Of a stretch of 64,000 bases of DNA, positions 1 through 11,011 are shown one piece after another (within the stretch, counting starts at the first letter, position 1; every line of letters begins with the position of its first letter). Source of the DNA: Membranipora membranacea. Its lineage: Eukaryota; Bryozoa; Gymnolaemata; Cheilostomatida; Membraniporidae. The stretch is taken from positions 13,149,001-13,213,000 of the forward strand of contig OU612067.1 of NCBI GenBank assembly GCA_914767715.1, in the 5' to 3' direction. The notes below the pieces were generated by a model. The model did no database searches and was not told where the DNA came from. It saw only the letters and a list, made by a program, of their open reading frames with translations. The translations under genes and the position numbers were made by a program.

Positions 1-40
1 GCTTTCGTTTTAATCAGGGTCACATTTGCTAAAAAAAAAC

Positions 41-51
41 ATGCCAAACGG
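41..51 (+). promoter_or_regulatory. Weak Pol III A-box-like motif (representative copy)
   Basis: ATGCCAAACGG matches 5 of the 7 specified positions of the A-box consensus TRGYNNARNNG, failing at the first two. It lies 34 nt upstream of the B-box-like core, within the tolerated range for type 2 internal Pol III promoters. The motif recurs in nearly every monomer. The common variants CCGAACGG and CCAAACAG alter it little. It is weak alone and matters only together with the B box and T run. Confidence 0.3.
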
Positions 52-74
52 CAGCATTGAAAAATTAAATCTCT

Positions 75-83
75 GTTCGATTC
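75..83 (+). promoter_or_regulatory. Pol III B-box-like core GTTCGATTC (representative copy)
   Basis: GTTCGATTC fits the B-box core GTTCGANTC at every position. It recurs once per monomer in most of the roughly 190 copies. Some subfamilies break it: GTACGATTC in the CACTGTTGCT monomers (for example the 7.7, 12.7 and 14.7 kb copies), GTTTGATTC (for example near 31.1 kb) and GTGCGATTC (near 34.8 and 36.2 kb). GTTCAATTC still fits the looser GWTCRANNC form. A nine-base match can arise by chance once and then be amplified with the monomer, so function is not shown. Confidence 0.4.
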
Positions 84-216
84 TTATCAAACTCCGACCA
101 GTTCAAGCTCTTATTGGCCTTACTCAAAATCCAGAATATCGGAATCCTCGGATTAACTGGTGGGTAATAACGCTGACTTGAAATTTCGAAAAATATACCA
201 AGGGAGGGTATCACGC

Positions 217-223
217 TTTTTTT
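217..223 (+). terminator. T-run, possible Pol III terminator (representative copy)
   Basis: A run of seven T (eight in most copies) follows GGTATCACGC. It is the first run of four or more T downstream of the B-box core, 134 nt away. RNA polymerase III stops at such runs on the non-template strand. If the upstream boxes are active, transcripts would be about 190 nt. The run may equally be a DNA-bending tract with no role in termination. Confidence 0.3.
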
Positions 224-265
224 CGCTCAGATCAAAAAATAGATTTGCTTCCAACTCACCTCATA

Positions 266-281
266 AGGAGGAGCAACTCCT
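266..281 (+). other. Short conserved inverted repeat AGGAG-N6-CTCCT
   Basis: AGGAG (266-270) and CTCCT (277-281) can form a 5-bp stem with the 6-nt loop GAGCAA. The element is present in nearly all monomers. Few copies change it: AAGTAGG at about 15,977, 17,987, 20,331 and 23,343; GGAGGAACTCC at about 36,690 and 40,708; GGAACAAC near 26,362. The stem is short, and I can say only that it is a recurrent feature of the monomer. Confidence 0.4.
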
Positions 282-2342
282 GCTGATCTCAAATCTGCAA
301 ACCGTTTGGCTCTGCTGCTTTTCATTCTCCGTCAGCGTTCGTTTTAATTAGGGTCACTTTTGCTAAAAAAAAACATGCCAAACGGCAGCATTGAAAAATT
401 AAATCTCTGTTCGATTCTTATCAAACTCCGACCAGTTCAAGCTCTTATTGGCCTTACTCAAAATCCGGAATATCGGAATCCTCGGATTAACTGGTGGGTA
501 ATCACGCTGACTTGAAATTTCGAAAAATATACCAAGGGAGGGTATCACGCTTTTTTTTCGCTCAGATCAAAAAATAGATTTGCTTCCAACTCACCTCATA
601 AGGAGGAGCAACTCCTGCTGATCTCAAATCTGCAAACCGTTTGGCTCTGCTGCTTTTCATTCTCCGTCAGCGTTCGTTTTAATTAGGGTCACTTTTGCTA
701 AAAAAAAACATGCCAAACGGCAGCATTGAAAAATTAAATCTCTGTTCGATTCTTATCAAACTCCGACCAGTTCAAGCTCTTATTGGCCTTACTCAAAATC
801 CAGAATATCGGAATCCTCGGATAAACTGGTGGGTTATAATGCTGACTTGAAATTTCGAAAAATATACCAAGGGAGGGTATCACGCTTTTTTTTCGCTCAG
901 ATCAAAAAATAGATTTGCTTCCAACTCACCTCATAAGGAGGAGCAACTCCTGCTGATCTCAAATCTGCAAACCGTTTGGCTCTGCTGCTTTTCATTCTCC
1001 GTCAGCGTTCGTTTTAATTAGGGTCACTTTTGCAAAAAAAAACATGCCAAACGGCAGCATTGAAAAATTAAATCTCTGTTCGATTCTTATCAAACTCCGA
1101 CCAGTTCAAGCTCTTATTGGCCTTACTCAAAATCCAGAATATCAGAATCCTCGGATTAACTGGTGGGTAATAACGCTGACTTGAAATTTCGAAAAATATA
1201 CCAAGGGAGGGTATCACGCTTTTTTTTCGCTCAGATCAAAAGATAGATTTGCTTCCAACTCACCTCATAAGGAGGAGCAACTCCTGCTGATCTCAAATCT
1301 GCAAACCGTTTGGCTCTGCTGCTTTTCATTCTCCGTCAGCGTTCGTTTTAATTAGGGTCACTTTTGCTAAAAAAAAACATGCCAAACGGCAGCATTGAAA
1401 AATTAAATCTCTGTTCGATTCTTATTAAACTCCGACCAGTTCAAGCTCTTATTGGCCTTACTCAAAATCCAGAATATCAGAATCCTCGGATTAACTGGTG
1501 GGTAATAACGCTGACTTGAAATTTCGAAAAATATACCAAGGGAGGGTATCACGCTTTTTTTTCTCTCAGATCAAAAAATAGATTTGCTTCCAACTCACCT
1601 CATAAGGAGGAGCAACTCCTGCTGATCTCAAATCTGCAAACCGTTTGGCTCTGCTGCTTTTCATTCTCCGTCAGCGTTCGTTTTAAGTAGGGTCACTTTT
1701 GCTCAAAAAAAACATGCCAAACGGCAGCATTGAAAAATTAAATCTCTGTTTGATTCTTATCAAACTCCGACCAGTTCAAGCTCTTATTGGCCTTACTCAA
1801 AATCCAGAATATCGGAATCCTCGGATTAACTGGTGGGTAATAACGCTGACTTGAAATTTCGAAAAATATACCAAGGGAGGGTATCACGCTTTTTTTTCGC
1901 TCAGATCAAAAAATAGATTTGCTTCCAACTCACCTCATAAGGAGGAGCAACTCCTGCTGATCTCAAATGTGCAAACCGTTTGGCTCTGCTGTTTTTCATT
2001 CTCCGTCAGCGTTCGTTTAAATTAGGGTCACTTTTGCTAAAAAAAAACATGCCAAACGGCAGCATTGAAAAATTAAATCTCTGTTCGATTCTTATCAAAC
2101 TCCGACCAGTTCAAGCTCTTATTGGCCTTACTCAAAATCCAGAATATCGGAATCCTCGGATTAACTGGTGGGTAATAACGCTGACTTGAAATTTCGAAAA
2201 ATATACCAAGGGAGGGTATCATGCTTTTTTTCGCTCAGATCAAAAAATAGATTTGCTTCCAACTCACGTCATAAGGAGGAGCAACTCCTGCTGATCCCAA
2301 ATCTGCAAACCGTTTGGCTCTGCTGCTTTTCATTCTCCGTCA

Positions 2343-5017
2343 GCTTTCGTTTTAATCAGGGTCACATTTGCTAAAAAAAAACATGCCAAACGGCAGCATT
2401 GAAAAATTAAATCTCTGTTCGATTCTTATCAAACTCCGACCAGTTCAAGCTCTTATTGGCCTTACTCAAAATCCAGAATATCGGAATCCTCGGATTAACT
2501 GGTGGGTAATAACGCTGACTTGAAATTTCGAAAAATATACCAAGGGAGGGTATCACGCTTTTTTTCGCTCAGATCAAAAAATAGATTTGCTTCCAACTCA
2601 CCTCATAAGGAGGAGCAACTCCTGCTGATCTCAAATCTGCAAACCGTTTGGCTCTGCTGCTTTTCATTCTCCGTCAGCGTTCGTTTTAATTAGGGTCACT
2701 TTTGCTAAAAAAAAACATGCCAAACGGCAGCATTGAAAAATTAAATCTCTGTTCGATTCTTATCAAACTCCGACCAGTTCAAGCTCTTATTGGCCTTACT
2801 CAAAATCCGGAATATCGGAATCCTCGGATTAACTGGTGGGTAATCACGCTGACTTGAAATTTCGATAAATATACCAAGGGAGGGTATCACGCTTTTTTTT
2901 CGCTCAGATCAAAAAATAGGTTTGCTTCCAACTCACCTCATAAGGAGGAGCAACTCCTGCTGATCTCAAATCTGCAAACCGTTTGGCTCTGCTGCTTTTC
3001 ATTCTCCGTCAGCGTTCGTTTTAATTAGGGTCACTTTTGCTAAAAAAAAACCTGCCAAACGGCAGCATTGAAAAATTAAATCTCTGTTCGATTCTTATCA
3101 AACTCCGACCAGTTCAAGCTCTTATTGGCCTTACTCAAAATCCAGAATATCGGAATCCTCGGATTAACTGGTGGGTAGTAACGCTGACTTGAAATTTCGA
3201 TAAATATACCAAGGGAGGGTATCACGCTTTTTTTTCGCTCAGATCAAAAATAGATTTGCTTCCAACTCACCTCATAAGGAGGAGCAACTCCTGCTGATCT
3301 TAAATCTGCAAACCGTTTGGCTCTGCTGCTTTTCATTCTCCGTCAGCGTTCGTTTTAATTAGGGTCACTTTTGCTAAAAAAAACATGCCAAACGGCAGCA
3401 TTGAAAAATTAAATCTCTGTTCGATTCTTATCAAACTCCGACCAGTTCAAGCTCTTATTGGCCTTACTCAAAATCCAGAATATCGGAATCCTCGGATAAA
3501 CTGGTGGGTTATAACGCTGACTTGAAATTTCGAAAAATATACCAAGGGAGGGTATCACGCTTTTTTTTCGCTCAGATCAAAAAATAGATTTGCTTCCAAC
3601 TCACCTCATAAGGAGGAGCAACTCCTGCTGATCTAAAATCTGCAAACCGTTTGGCTCTGCCGGTTTTCATTCTCCGTCAGCGTTCGTTTTAATTAGGGTC
3701 ACTTTTGCAAAAAAAAACATGCCAAACGGCAGCATTGAAAAATTAAATCTCTGTTCGATTCTTATCAAACTCCGACCAGTTCAAGCTCTGATTGGCCTTA
3801 CTCAAAATCCAAAATATCAGAATCCTCGGATTAACTGGTGGGTAATAACGCTGACTTGAAATTTCGAAAAATATACCAAGGGAGGGTATCACGCTTTTTT
3901 TTCGCTCAGATCAAAAGATAGATTTGCTTCCAACTCACCTCATAAGGAGGAGCAACTCCTGCTGATCTCAAATCTGCAAACCGTTTGGCTCTGCTGCTTT
4001 TCATTCTCCGTCAGCGTTCGTTTTAATTAGGGTCACTTTTGCTAAAAAAAAACATGCCAAACGGCAGCATTGAAAAATTAAATCTCTGTTCGATTCTTAT
4101 TAAACTCCGACCAGTTCAAGCTCTTATTGGCCTTACTCAAAATCCAGAATATCAGAATCCTCGGATTAACTGGTGGGTAATAACGCTGACTTGAAATTTC
4201 GAAAAATATACCAAGGGAGGGTATCACGCTTTTTTTTCTCTCAGATCAAAAAATAGATTTGCTTCCAACTCACCTCATAAGGAGGAGCAACTCCTGCTGA
4301 TCTCAAATCTGCAAACCGTTTGGCTCTGCTGCTTTTCATTCTCCGTCAGCGTTCGTTTTAAGTAGGGTCACTTTTGCTCAAAAAAAACATGCCAAACGGC
4401 AGCATTGAAAAATTAAATCTCTGTTTGATTCTTATCAAACTCCGACCAGTTCAAGCTCTTATTGGCCTTACTCAAAATCCAGAATATCGGAATCCTCGGA
4501 TTAACTGGTGGGTAATAACGCTGACTTGAAATTTCGAAAAATATACCAAGGGAGGGTATCACGCTTTTTTTTCGCTCAGATCAAAAAATAGATTTGCTTC
4601 CAACTCACCTCATAAGGAGGAGCAACTCCTGCTGATCTCAAATGTGCAAACCGTTTGGCTCTGCTGTTTTTCATTCTCCGTCAGCGTTCGTTTAAATTAG
4701 GGTCACTTTTGCTAAAAAAAAACATGCCAAACGGCAGCATTGAAAAATTCAATCTCTGTTCGATTCTTATCAAACTCCGACCAGTTCAAGCTCTTATTGG
4801 CCTTACTCAAAATCCAGAATATCGGAATCCTCGGATTAACTGGTGGGTAATAACGCTGACTTGAAATTTCGAAAAATATACCAAGGGAGGGTATCATGCT
4901 TTTTTTCGCTCAGATCAAAAAATAGATTTGCTTCCAACTCACGTCATAAGGAGGAGCAACTCCTGCTGATCCCAAATCTGCAAACCGTTTGGCTCTGCTG
5001 CTTTTCATTCTCCGTCA
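2343..5017 (+). repeat. HOR region 1, copy 2 (8 monomers, 2,675 bp)
   Basis: This copy carries the same ordered variants as copy 1, plus one additional monomer near 3,045-3,380 marked by CCTGCC and GGGTAGTAACG. The seven-versus-eight difference is what a one-monomer unequal crossover would produce. The unit then repeats at a shift of exactly 2,675 bp into copy 3. CTCTGATTGG with CCAAAATATCAG (about 3,786-3,822) is shared with copy 3 and with the block near 11.47 kb. Confidence 0.8.
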
Positions 5018-6552
5018 GCTTTCGTTTTAATCAGGGTCACATTTGCTAAAAAAAAACATGCCAAACGGCAGCATTGAAAAATTAAATCTCTGTTCGATTC
5101 TTATCAAACTCCGACCAGTTCAAGCTCTTATTGGCCTTACTCAAAATCCAGAATATCGGAATCCTCGGATTAACTGGTGGGTAATAACGCTGACTTGAAA
5201 TTTCGAAAAATATACCAAGGGAGGGTATCACGCTTTTTTTCGCTCAGATCAAAAAATAGATTTGCTTCCAACTCACCTCATAAGGAGGAGCAACTCCTGC
5301 TGATCTCAAATCTGCAAACCGTTTGGCTCTGCTGCTTTTCATTCTCCGTCAGCGTTCGTTTTAATTAGGGTCACTTTTGCTAAAAAAAAACATGCCAAAC
5401 GGCAGCATTGAAAAATTAAATCTCTGTTCGATTCTTATCAAACTCCGACCAGTTCAAGCTCTTATTGGCCTTACTCAAAATCCGGAATATCGGAATCCTC
5501 GGATTAACTGGTGGGTAATCACGCTGACTTGAAATTTCGATAAATATACCAAGGGAGGGTATCACGCTTTTTTTTCGCTCAGATCAAAAAATAGGTTTGC
5601 TTCCAACTCACCTCATAAGGAGGAGCAACTCCTGCTGATCTCAAATCTGCAAACCGTTTGGCTCTGCTGCTTTTCATTCTCCGTCAGCGTTCGTTTTAAT
5701 TAGGGTCACTTTTGCTAAAAAAAAACCTGCCAAACGGCAGCATTGAAAAATTAAATCTCTGTTCGATTCTTATCAAACTCCGACCAGTTCAAGCTCTTAT
5801 TGGCCTTACTCAAAATCCAGAATATCGGAATCCTCGGATTAACTGGTGGGTAGTAACGCTGACTTGAAATTTCGATAAATATACCAAGGGAGGGTATCAC
5901 GCTTTTTTTTCGCTCAGATCAAAAATAGATTTGCTTCCAACTCACCTCATAAGGAGGAGCAACTCCTGCTGATCTTAAATCTGCAAACCGTTTGGCTCTG
6001 CTGCTTTTCATTCTCCGTCAGCGTTCGTTTTAATTAGGGTCACTTTTGCTAAAAAAAACATGCCAAACGGCAGCATTGAAAAATTAAATCTCTGTTCGAT
6101 TCTTATCAAACTCCGACCAGTTCAAGCTCTTATTGGCCTTACTCAAAATCCAGAATATCGGAATCCTCGGATAAACTGGTGGGTTATAACGCTGACTTGA
6201 AATTTCGAAAAATATACCAAGGGAGGGTATCACGCTTTTTTTTCGCTCAGATCAAAAAATAGATTTGCTTCCAACTCACCTCATAAGGAGGAGCAACTCC
6301 TGCTGATCTAAAATCTGCAAACCGTTTGGCTCTGCCGGTTTTCATTCTCCGTCAGCGTTCGTTTTAATTAGGGTCACTTTTGCTAAAAAAAACATGCCAA
6401 ACGGCAGCATTGAAAAATTAAATCTCTGTTCGATTCTTATCAAACTCCGACCAGTTCAAGCTCTGATTGGCCTTACTCAAAATCCAAAATATCAGAATCC
6501 TCGGATTAACTGGTGGGTAATAACGCTGACTTGAAATTTCGAAAAATATACC
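5018..6552 (+). repeat. HOR region 1, copy 3, truncated
   Basis: This copy matches copy 2 at the 2,675-bp shift, including the extra CCTGCC/TAGTAACG monomer (about 5,725-5,860). It departs in the monomer that carries ACCAATATCAC, where a seven-base GGGAGGG segment is missing after ACCAA. Beyond this point the variants are of other subfamilies. The break looks like a recombination junction inside a monomer. Confidence 0.75.
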
Positions 6553-8639
6553 AATATCACGCTTTTTTTTCGCTCAGATCAAAAAATTGATTTGCTTCCA
6601 ACTCACCTCATAAGGAGGAGCAACTCCTGCTGATCTCAAATCTGCAAACCGTTTGGCTCTGCTGCTTTTCAATCTCCGTCAGCGTTCGTTTTAATTAGGG
6701 TCACTTTTGCTAAAAAAAAACATGCCAAACGGCAGCATTGAAAAATTAAATCTCTGTTCGATTCTGATCAAACTCCGACCAGTTCAAGCTCTTATTGGCC
6801 TTCTTCAAAATCCAGAATATCGGAATCCTCGGATTAACTGGTGGGTAATAACGCTGACTTGAAATTTCGAAAAATATACCAAGGGAGGGTATCACGCTTT
6901 TTTTTCGCTCAGATCAAAAAATAGATTTGCTTCCAACTCACCTCATAAGGAGGAGCAACTCCTGCTGATCTCAAATCTGCAAACCGTTTGGCTCTGCTGC
7001 TTTTCATTCTCCGTCAGCGTTCGTTTCAATTAGGGTCACTTTTGCTCAAAAAAACATGCCAAACGGCAGCATTGAAAAATTAAATCTCTGTTCGATTCTG
7101 ATCAAACTCCGACCAGTTCAAGCTCTTATTGGCCTTCTTCAAAATCCAGAATATCGGAATCCTCGGATTAACTGGTGGGTAATAACGCTGACTTGAAATT
7201 TCGAAAAATATACCAAGGGAGGGTATCACGCTTTTTTTTCGCTCAGATCAAAAAATAGATTTGCTTCCAACTCACCTCATAAGGAGGAGCAACTCCTGCT
7301 GATCTCAAATCTGCAAACCGTTTGGCTCTGCTGCTTTTCATTCTCCGTCAGCGTTCGTTTTAATTAGGGTCACTTTTGCTCAAAAAAACATGCCAAACGG
7401 CAGCATCGAAAAATTAAATCTCTGTTCGATTCTTATCAAACTCCGACCAGTTCAAGCTCTTATTGGCCTTACTCAAAATCCAGAATATCGGAATCCTCGG
7501 ATTAACTGGTGGGTAATAACGCTGACTTGAAATTTCGAAAAATATACCAAGGGAGGGTATCACGCGTTTTTTTGGCTCAGATCAAAAAATAGATTTGCTT
7601 CCAACTCACCTCATAAGGAGGAGCAACTCCTGCTGATCTCAAATCTGCAAACCGTTTGGCTCTGCTGCTTTTCATTCTCCGTCAGCGTTCGTTTTTATTA
7701 GGGTCACTGTTGCTAAAAAAAAACATGCCAAACAGCAGCATTGAGAAATTAAATCTCTGTACGATTCTTATCAAACTCCGACCAGTTCAAGCTCTTATTG
7801 GCCTTACTCAAAATCCAGAATATCGGAATCCTCGGAATAACTGGTGGGTAATAACGCTGACTTGAAATTTCGAAAAATATACCAAGGGAAGGTATCACGC
7901 TTTTTTTTCGCTCAGATTAAAAAATAGATTTGCTTCCAACTCACCTCATAAGGAGGAGCAACTCCTGCTGATCTCAAATCTGCAAACCGTTTGGCTCTGC
8001 TGCTTTTCATTCTCCGTCAGCGTTCGTTTTACTTAGGGTCACTTTTGCTAAAAAAAAACATGCCAAACGGCAGCATTGAAAAATAAAATCTCTGTTCAAT
8101 TCTTATCAAACTCCGACCAGTTCAAGCTTTTATTGGCCTTACTCAAAATCCAGAATATCGGAATCCTCGGATTAACTGGTGGGTAATAACGCTGACTTGA
8201 AATTTCGAAAAATATAGCAAGGGAGGGTATCACGCTTTTTTTTCGCTCAGATCAAAAAATAGATTTGCTTCCAACTCACCTCATAAGGAGGAGCAACTCC
8301 TGCTGATCTCAAATCTGCAAACCGTTTGGCTCTGCTGTTTTTCATTCTCCGTCAGCGTTCGTTTTAATTAGGGTCACTTTTGCTAAAAAAAAACATGCCA
8401 AACGGCAGCATTGAAAAATGAAATCTCTGTTCGATTCTTATTAAACTCCGACCAGTTCAAGCTCTTATTGGCCTTACTCAAAATCCAGAATATCGGAATC
8501 CTCGGATTAACTGGTGGGTAATAACGCTGACTTGAAATTTCGAAAAATATACCAAGGGAGGGTATCACGCTTTTTTTTCGCTCAGATCAAAAAATAGATT
8601 TGCTTCCAACTCACCTCATAAGGAGGAGCAACTCCTGCT
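6553..8639 (+). repeat. Mosaic satellite segment, about 6 monomers
   Basis: Monomers here carry left-hand subfamily marks: CCTTCTTCAAAATCC (about 6,800 and 7,135), GCTCAAAAAAACATG (about 7,042 and 7,378), GCGTTTTTTTGGC (about 7,564) and the CACTGTTGCT, ACAGCAGC and GTACGATTC set (about 7,707-7,760). Most of the segment, to about 8,031, is repeated from 11,012 to 13,044. No gene or other element is present. Confidence 0.75.
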
Positions 8640-9235
8640 GATCTCAAATGTGCAAACCGTTTGGCTCTGCTGTTTTTCATTCTCCGTCAGCGTTCGTTTA
8701 AATTAGGGTCACTTTTGCTAAAAAAAAACATGCCAAACGGCAGCATTGAAAAATTAAATCTCTGTTCGATTCTTATCAAACTCCGACCAGTTCAAGCTCT
8801 TATTGGCCTTACTCAAAATCCAGAATATCGGAATCCTCGGATTAACTGGTGGGTAATAACGCTGACTTGAAATTTCGAAAAATATACCAAGGGAGGGTAT
8901 CATGCTTTTTTTCGCTCAGATCAAAAAATAGATTTGCTTCCAACTCACGTCATAAGGAGGAGCAACTCCTGCTGATCCCAAATCTGCAAACCGTTTGGCT
9001 CTGCTGCTTTTCATTCTCCGTCAGCTTTCGTTTTAATCAGGGTCACATTTGCTAAAAAAAAACATGCCAAACGGCAGCATTGAAAAATTAAATCTCTGTT
9101 CGATTCTTATCAAACTCCGACCAGTTCAAGCTCTTATTGGCCTTACTCAAAATCCAGAATATCGGAATCCTCGGATTAACTGGTGGGTAATAACGCTGAC
9201 TTGAAATTTCGAAAAATATACCAAGGGAGGGTATC
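8640..9235 (+). repeat. Patch copied from HOR region 1 (about 0.6 kb)
   Basis: The stretch repeats the diagnostic run AAATGTGCAAACC, TTTAAATTAGGG, CATGCTTT, CACGTCATAAGG, GATCCCAAATC, CAGCTTTCG and TCAGGGTCACATTTGC. The same run is seen at about 1,959-2,554 and 4,634-5,229. Monomers on both sides belong to different subfamilies. That pattern suggests a gene-conversion tract or a double exchange rather than a simple tandem duplication. Confidence 0.7.
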
Positions 9236-9729
9236 ACGCTTTTTTTTGGGTCAGATCAAAAAATAGATTTGCTTCCAACTCACCTCATAAGGAGGAGCAA
9301 CTCCTGCTGATCTCAAATCTGCAAACCGTTTGGCTCTGCTGCTTTTCATTCTCCGTCAGCGTTCGTTTTATTTAGGGTCACTGTTGCTAAAAAAAAACAT
9401 GCCAAACAGCAGCATTGAAAAATTGAATCTCTGTACGATTCTTATCAAACTCCGACCAGTTCAAGCTCTTATTGGCCTTACTCAAAATCCAGAATATCGG
9501 AATCCTCGGATTAACTGGTGGGTAATAACGCTGACTTGAAATTTCGAAAAATATACCAAGGGAAGGTATCACGCTTTTTTTTCGTTCAGATTAAAAAATA
9601 GATTTGCTTCCAACTCACCTCATAAGGAGGAGCAACTCCTGCTGATCTCAAATCTGCAAACCGTTTGGCTCTGCTGCTTTTCATTCTCCGTCAGCGTTCG
9701 TTTTAATTAGGGTCACTTTTGCTTAAAAA
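9236..9729 (+). repeat. Satellite segment with a CACTGTTGCT-subfamily monomer
   Basis: About 1.5 monomers are marked by TTTTTTGGGTCAG (about 9,240), TTTATTTAGGGTCACTGTTGC (from 9,367) and GTACGATTC. The same combination of marks returns near 24,760 and, in part, near 27,650-27,850, so this lineage is dispersed in the left half of the window. Confidence 0.65.
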
Positions 9730-10993
9730 AAACATGCCAAACGGCAGCATTGAAAAATTAAATCTCTGTTCGATTCTTATCAAACTCCGACCAGTTCAAG
9801 CTCTTATTGGCCTTACTCAAAATCCAGAATATCGGAATCCTCGGATAAACTGGTGGGTTATAATGCTGACTTGAAATTTCGAAAAACATACCAAGGGAGG
9901 GTATCACGCTTTTTTTTCCGCTCAGATCAAAAAATAGATTTGCTTCCAACTCACCTCATAAGGAGGAGCAACTCCTGCTGATCTCAAATCTGCAAACCGT
10001 TTGGCTCTGCTGCTTTTCATTCTCCGTCAGCGTTCGTTTTAATTAGGGTCACTTTTGCAAAAAAAAACATGCCAAACGGCAGCATTGAAAAATTAAATCT
10101 CTGTTCGATTCTTATCAAACTCCGACCAGTTCAAGCTCTTATTGGCCTTACTCAAAATCCAGAATATCAGAATCCTCGGATTAACTGGTGGGTAATAACG
10201 CTGACTTGAAATTTCGAAAAATATACCAAGGGAGGGTATCACGCTTTTTTTTCGCTCAGATCAAAAGATAGATTTGCTTCCAACTCACCTCATAAGGAGG
10301 AGCAACTCCTGCTGATCTCAAATCTGCAAACCGTTTGGCTCTGCTGCTTTTCATTCTCCGTCAGCGTTCGTTTTAATTAGGGTCACTTTTGCTAAAAAAA
10401 AACATGCCAAACGGCAGCATTGAAAAATTAAATCTCTGTTCGATTCTTATTAAACTCCGACCAGTTCAAGCTCTTATTGGCCTTACTCAAAATCCAGAAT
10501 ATCAGAATCCTCGGATTAACTGGTGGGTAATAACGCTGACTTGAAATTTCGAAAAATATACCAAGGGAGGGTATCACGCTTTTTTTTCTCTCAGATCAAA
10601 AAATAGATTTGCTTCCAACTCACCTCATAAGGAGGAGCAACTCCTGCTGATCTCAAATCTGCAAACCGTTTGGCTCTGCTGCTTTTCATTCTCCGTCAGC
10701 GTTCGTTTTAAGTAGGGTCACTTTTGCTCAAAAAAAACATGCCAAACGGCAGCATTGAAAAATTAAATCTCTGTTTGATTCTTATCAAACTCCGACCAGT
10801 TCAAGCTCTTATTGGCCTTACTCAAAATCCAGAATATCGGAATCCTCGGATTAACTGGTGGGTAATAACGCTGACTTGAAATTTCGAAAAATATACCAAG
10901 GGAGGGTATCACGCTTTTTTTTCGCTCAGATCAAAAAATAGATTTGCTTCCAACTCACCTCATAAGGAGGAGCAACTCCTGCTGATCTCAAAT
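9730..10993 (+). repeat. Block repeated from about 706-1,969
   Basis: Four monomers reproduce, in order, GGATAAACTGG with TTATAATGC (9,861 versus 837), GCAAAAAAAAACATG, AAAAGATAG, TTTCTCTCAG and TTTAAGTAGGG, ending in AAATGTGCAAACC. The shift is about 9,024 bp, or 27 monomers. A few private changes, such as GAAAAACATACC near 9,884, show that the copy is not brand new. Confidence 0.7.
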
Positions 10994-11011
10994 GTGCAAA
11001 CCGTTTGGCTC

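Larger units (their letters stand above)
41..374 (+). repeat. Representative satellite monomer (334 bp)
   Basis: This is one monomer in the phase used here, starting at ATGCCAAACGG. In order it holds an A-box-like motif (41-51), a B-box-like core GTTCGATTC (75-83), a TTATTGGCC segment, the conserved GGTGGGTAATAACG segment that the MITE hit in another copy, TTTCGAAAAATATACC, GGGAGGG, a T run (217-223), a short hairpin AGGAG/CTCCT (266-281), GCAAACCGTTTGGC, TCCGTCAGCGTTCG, a TTAGGGTCAC segment and an A run before the next ATGCC. All forward frames contain stops, and 334 is not a multiple of three, so no frame can continue through the array. The monomer shows no clear internal tandem repeat. Confidence 0.95.
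1..2342 (+). repeat. HOR region 1, copy 1 (7 monomers, 2,342 bp)
   Basis: The unit starts at a variant reading GCTTTCG with TCAGGGTCACATTTGC, which recurs at 2343, 5018 and 9024. Diagnostic variants in order are CCGGAATATCGG (about 465), GGATAAACTGG with TTATAATGC (about 820), AAAAGATAG (about 1237), TTTCTCTCAG (about 1560), TTTAAGTAGGG (about 1682), AAATGTGCAAACC (about 1967) and CATGCTTT with CACGTCATAAGG (about 2220-2270). Their order is kept in the next copy, which has one extra monomer. The true start of this unit may lie left of the window. Confidence 0.8.

Noticed and set aside
41-120. A tRNA gene or recognisable tRNA-derived SINE head
   Set aside because: Only the B-box core is convincing. 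I could not build acceptor, D and anticodon stems around it, so I report boxes only and not a tRNA.
184-199. Possible CENP-B box in TTTCGAAAAATATACC
   Set aside because: The TTCG....A half fits the box, but the essential CGGG half reads TACC. No other site in the monomer fits better.
265-271. AAGGAGG, identical to a strong bacterial ribosome binding site
   Set aside because: It recurs in every monomer without a start codon and open frame at proper spacing, and the sequence is eukaryotic satellite.
1012-1027. TTAGG/TTAGGG telomere-like hexamer in each monomer
   Set aside because: It occurs once per 335 bp and never in tandem, so it is not telomeric sequence.
160-9055. Short open frames of 61-69 codons repeated every few monomers, on both strands
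   Set aside because: They are translations of single satellite monomers, end at the same recurring stops, show no codon-level conservation and resemble no protein I know. The repeat length is not a multiple of three, so no long frame can persist.
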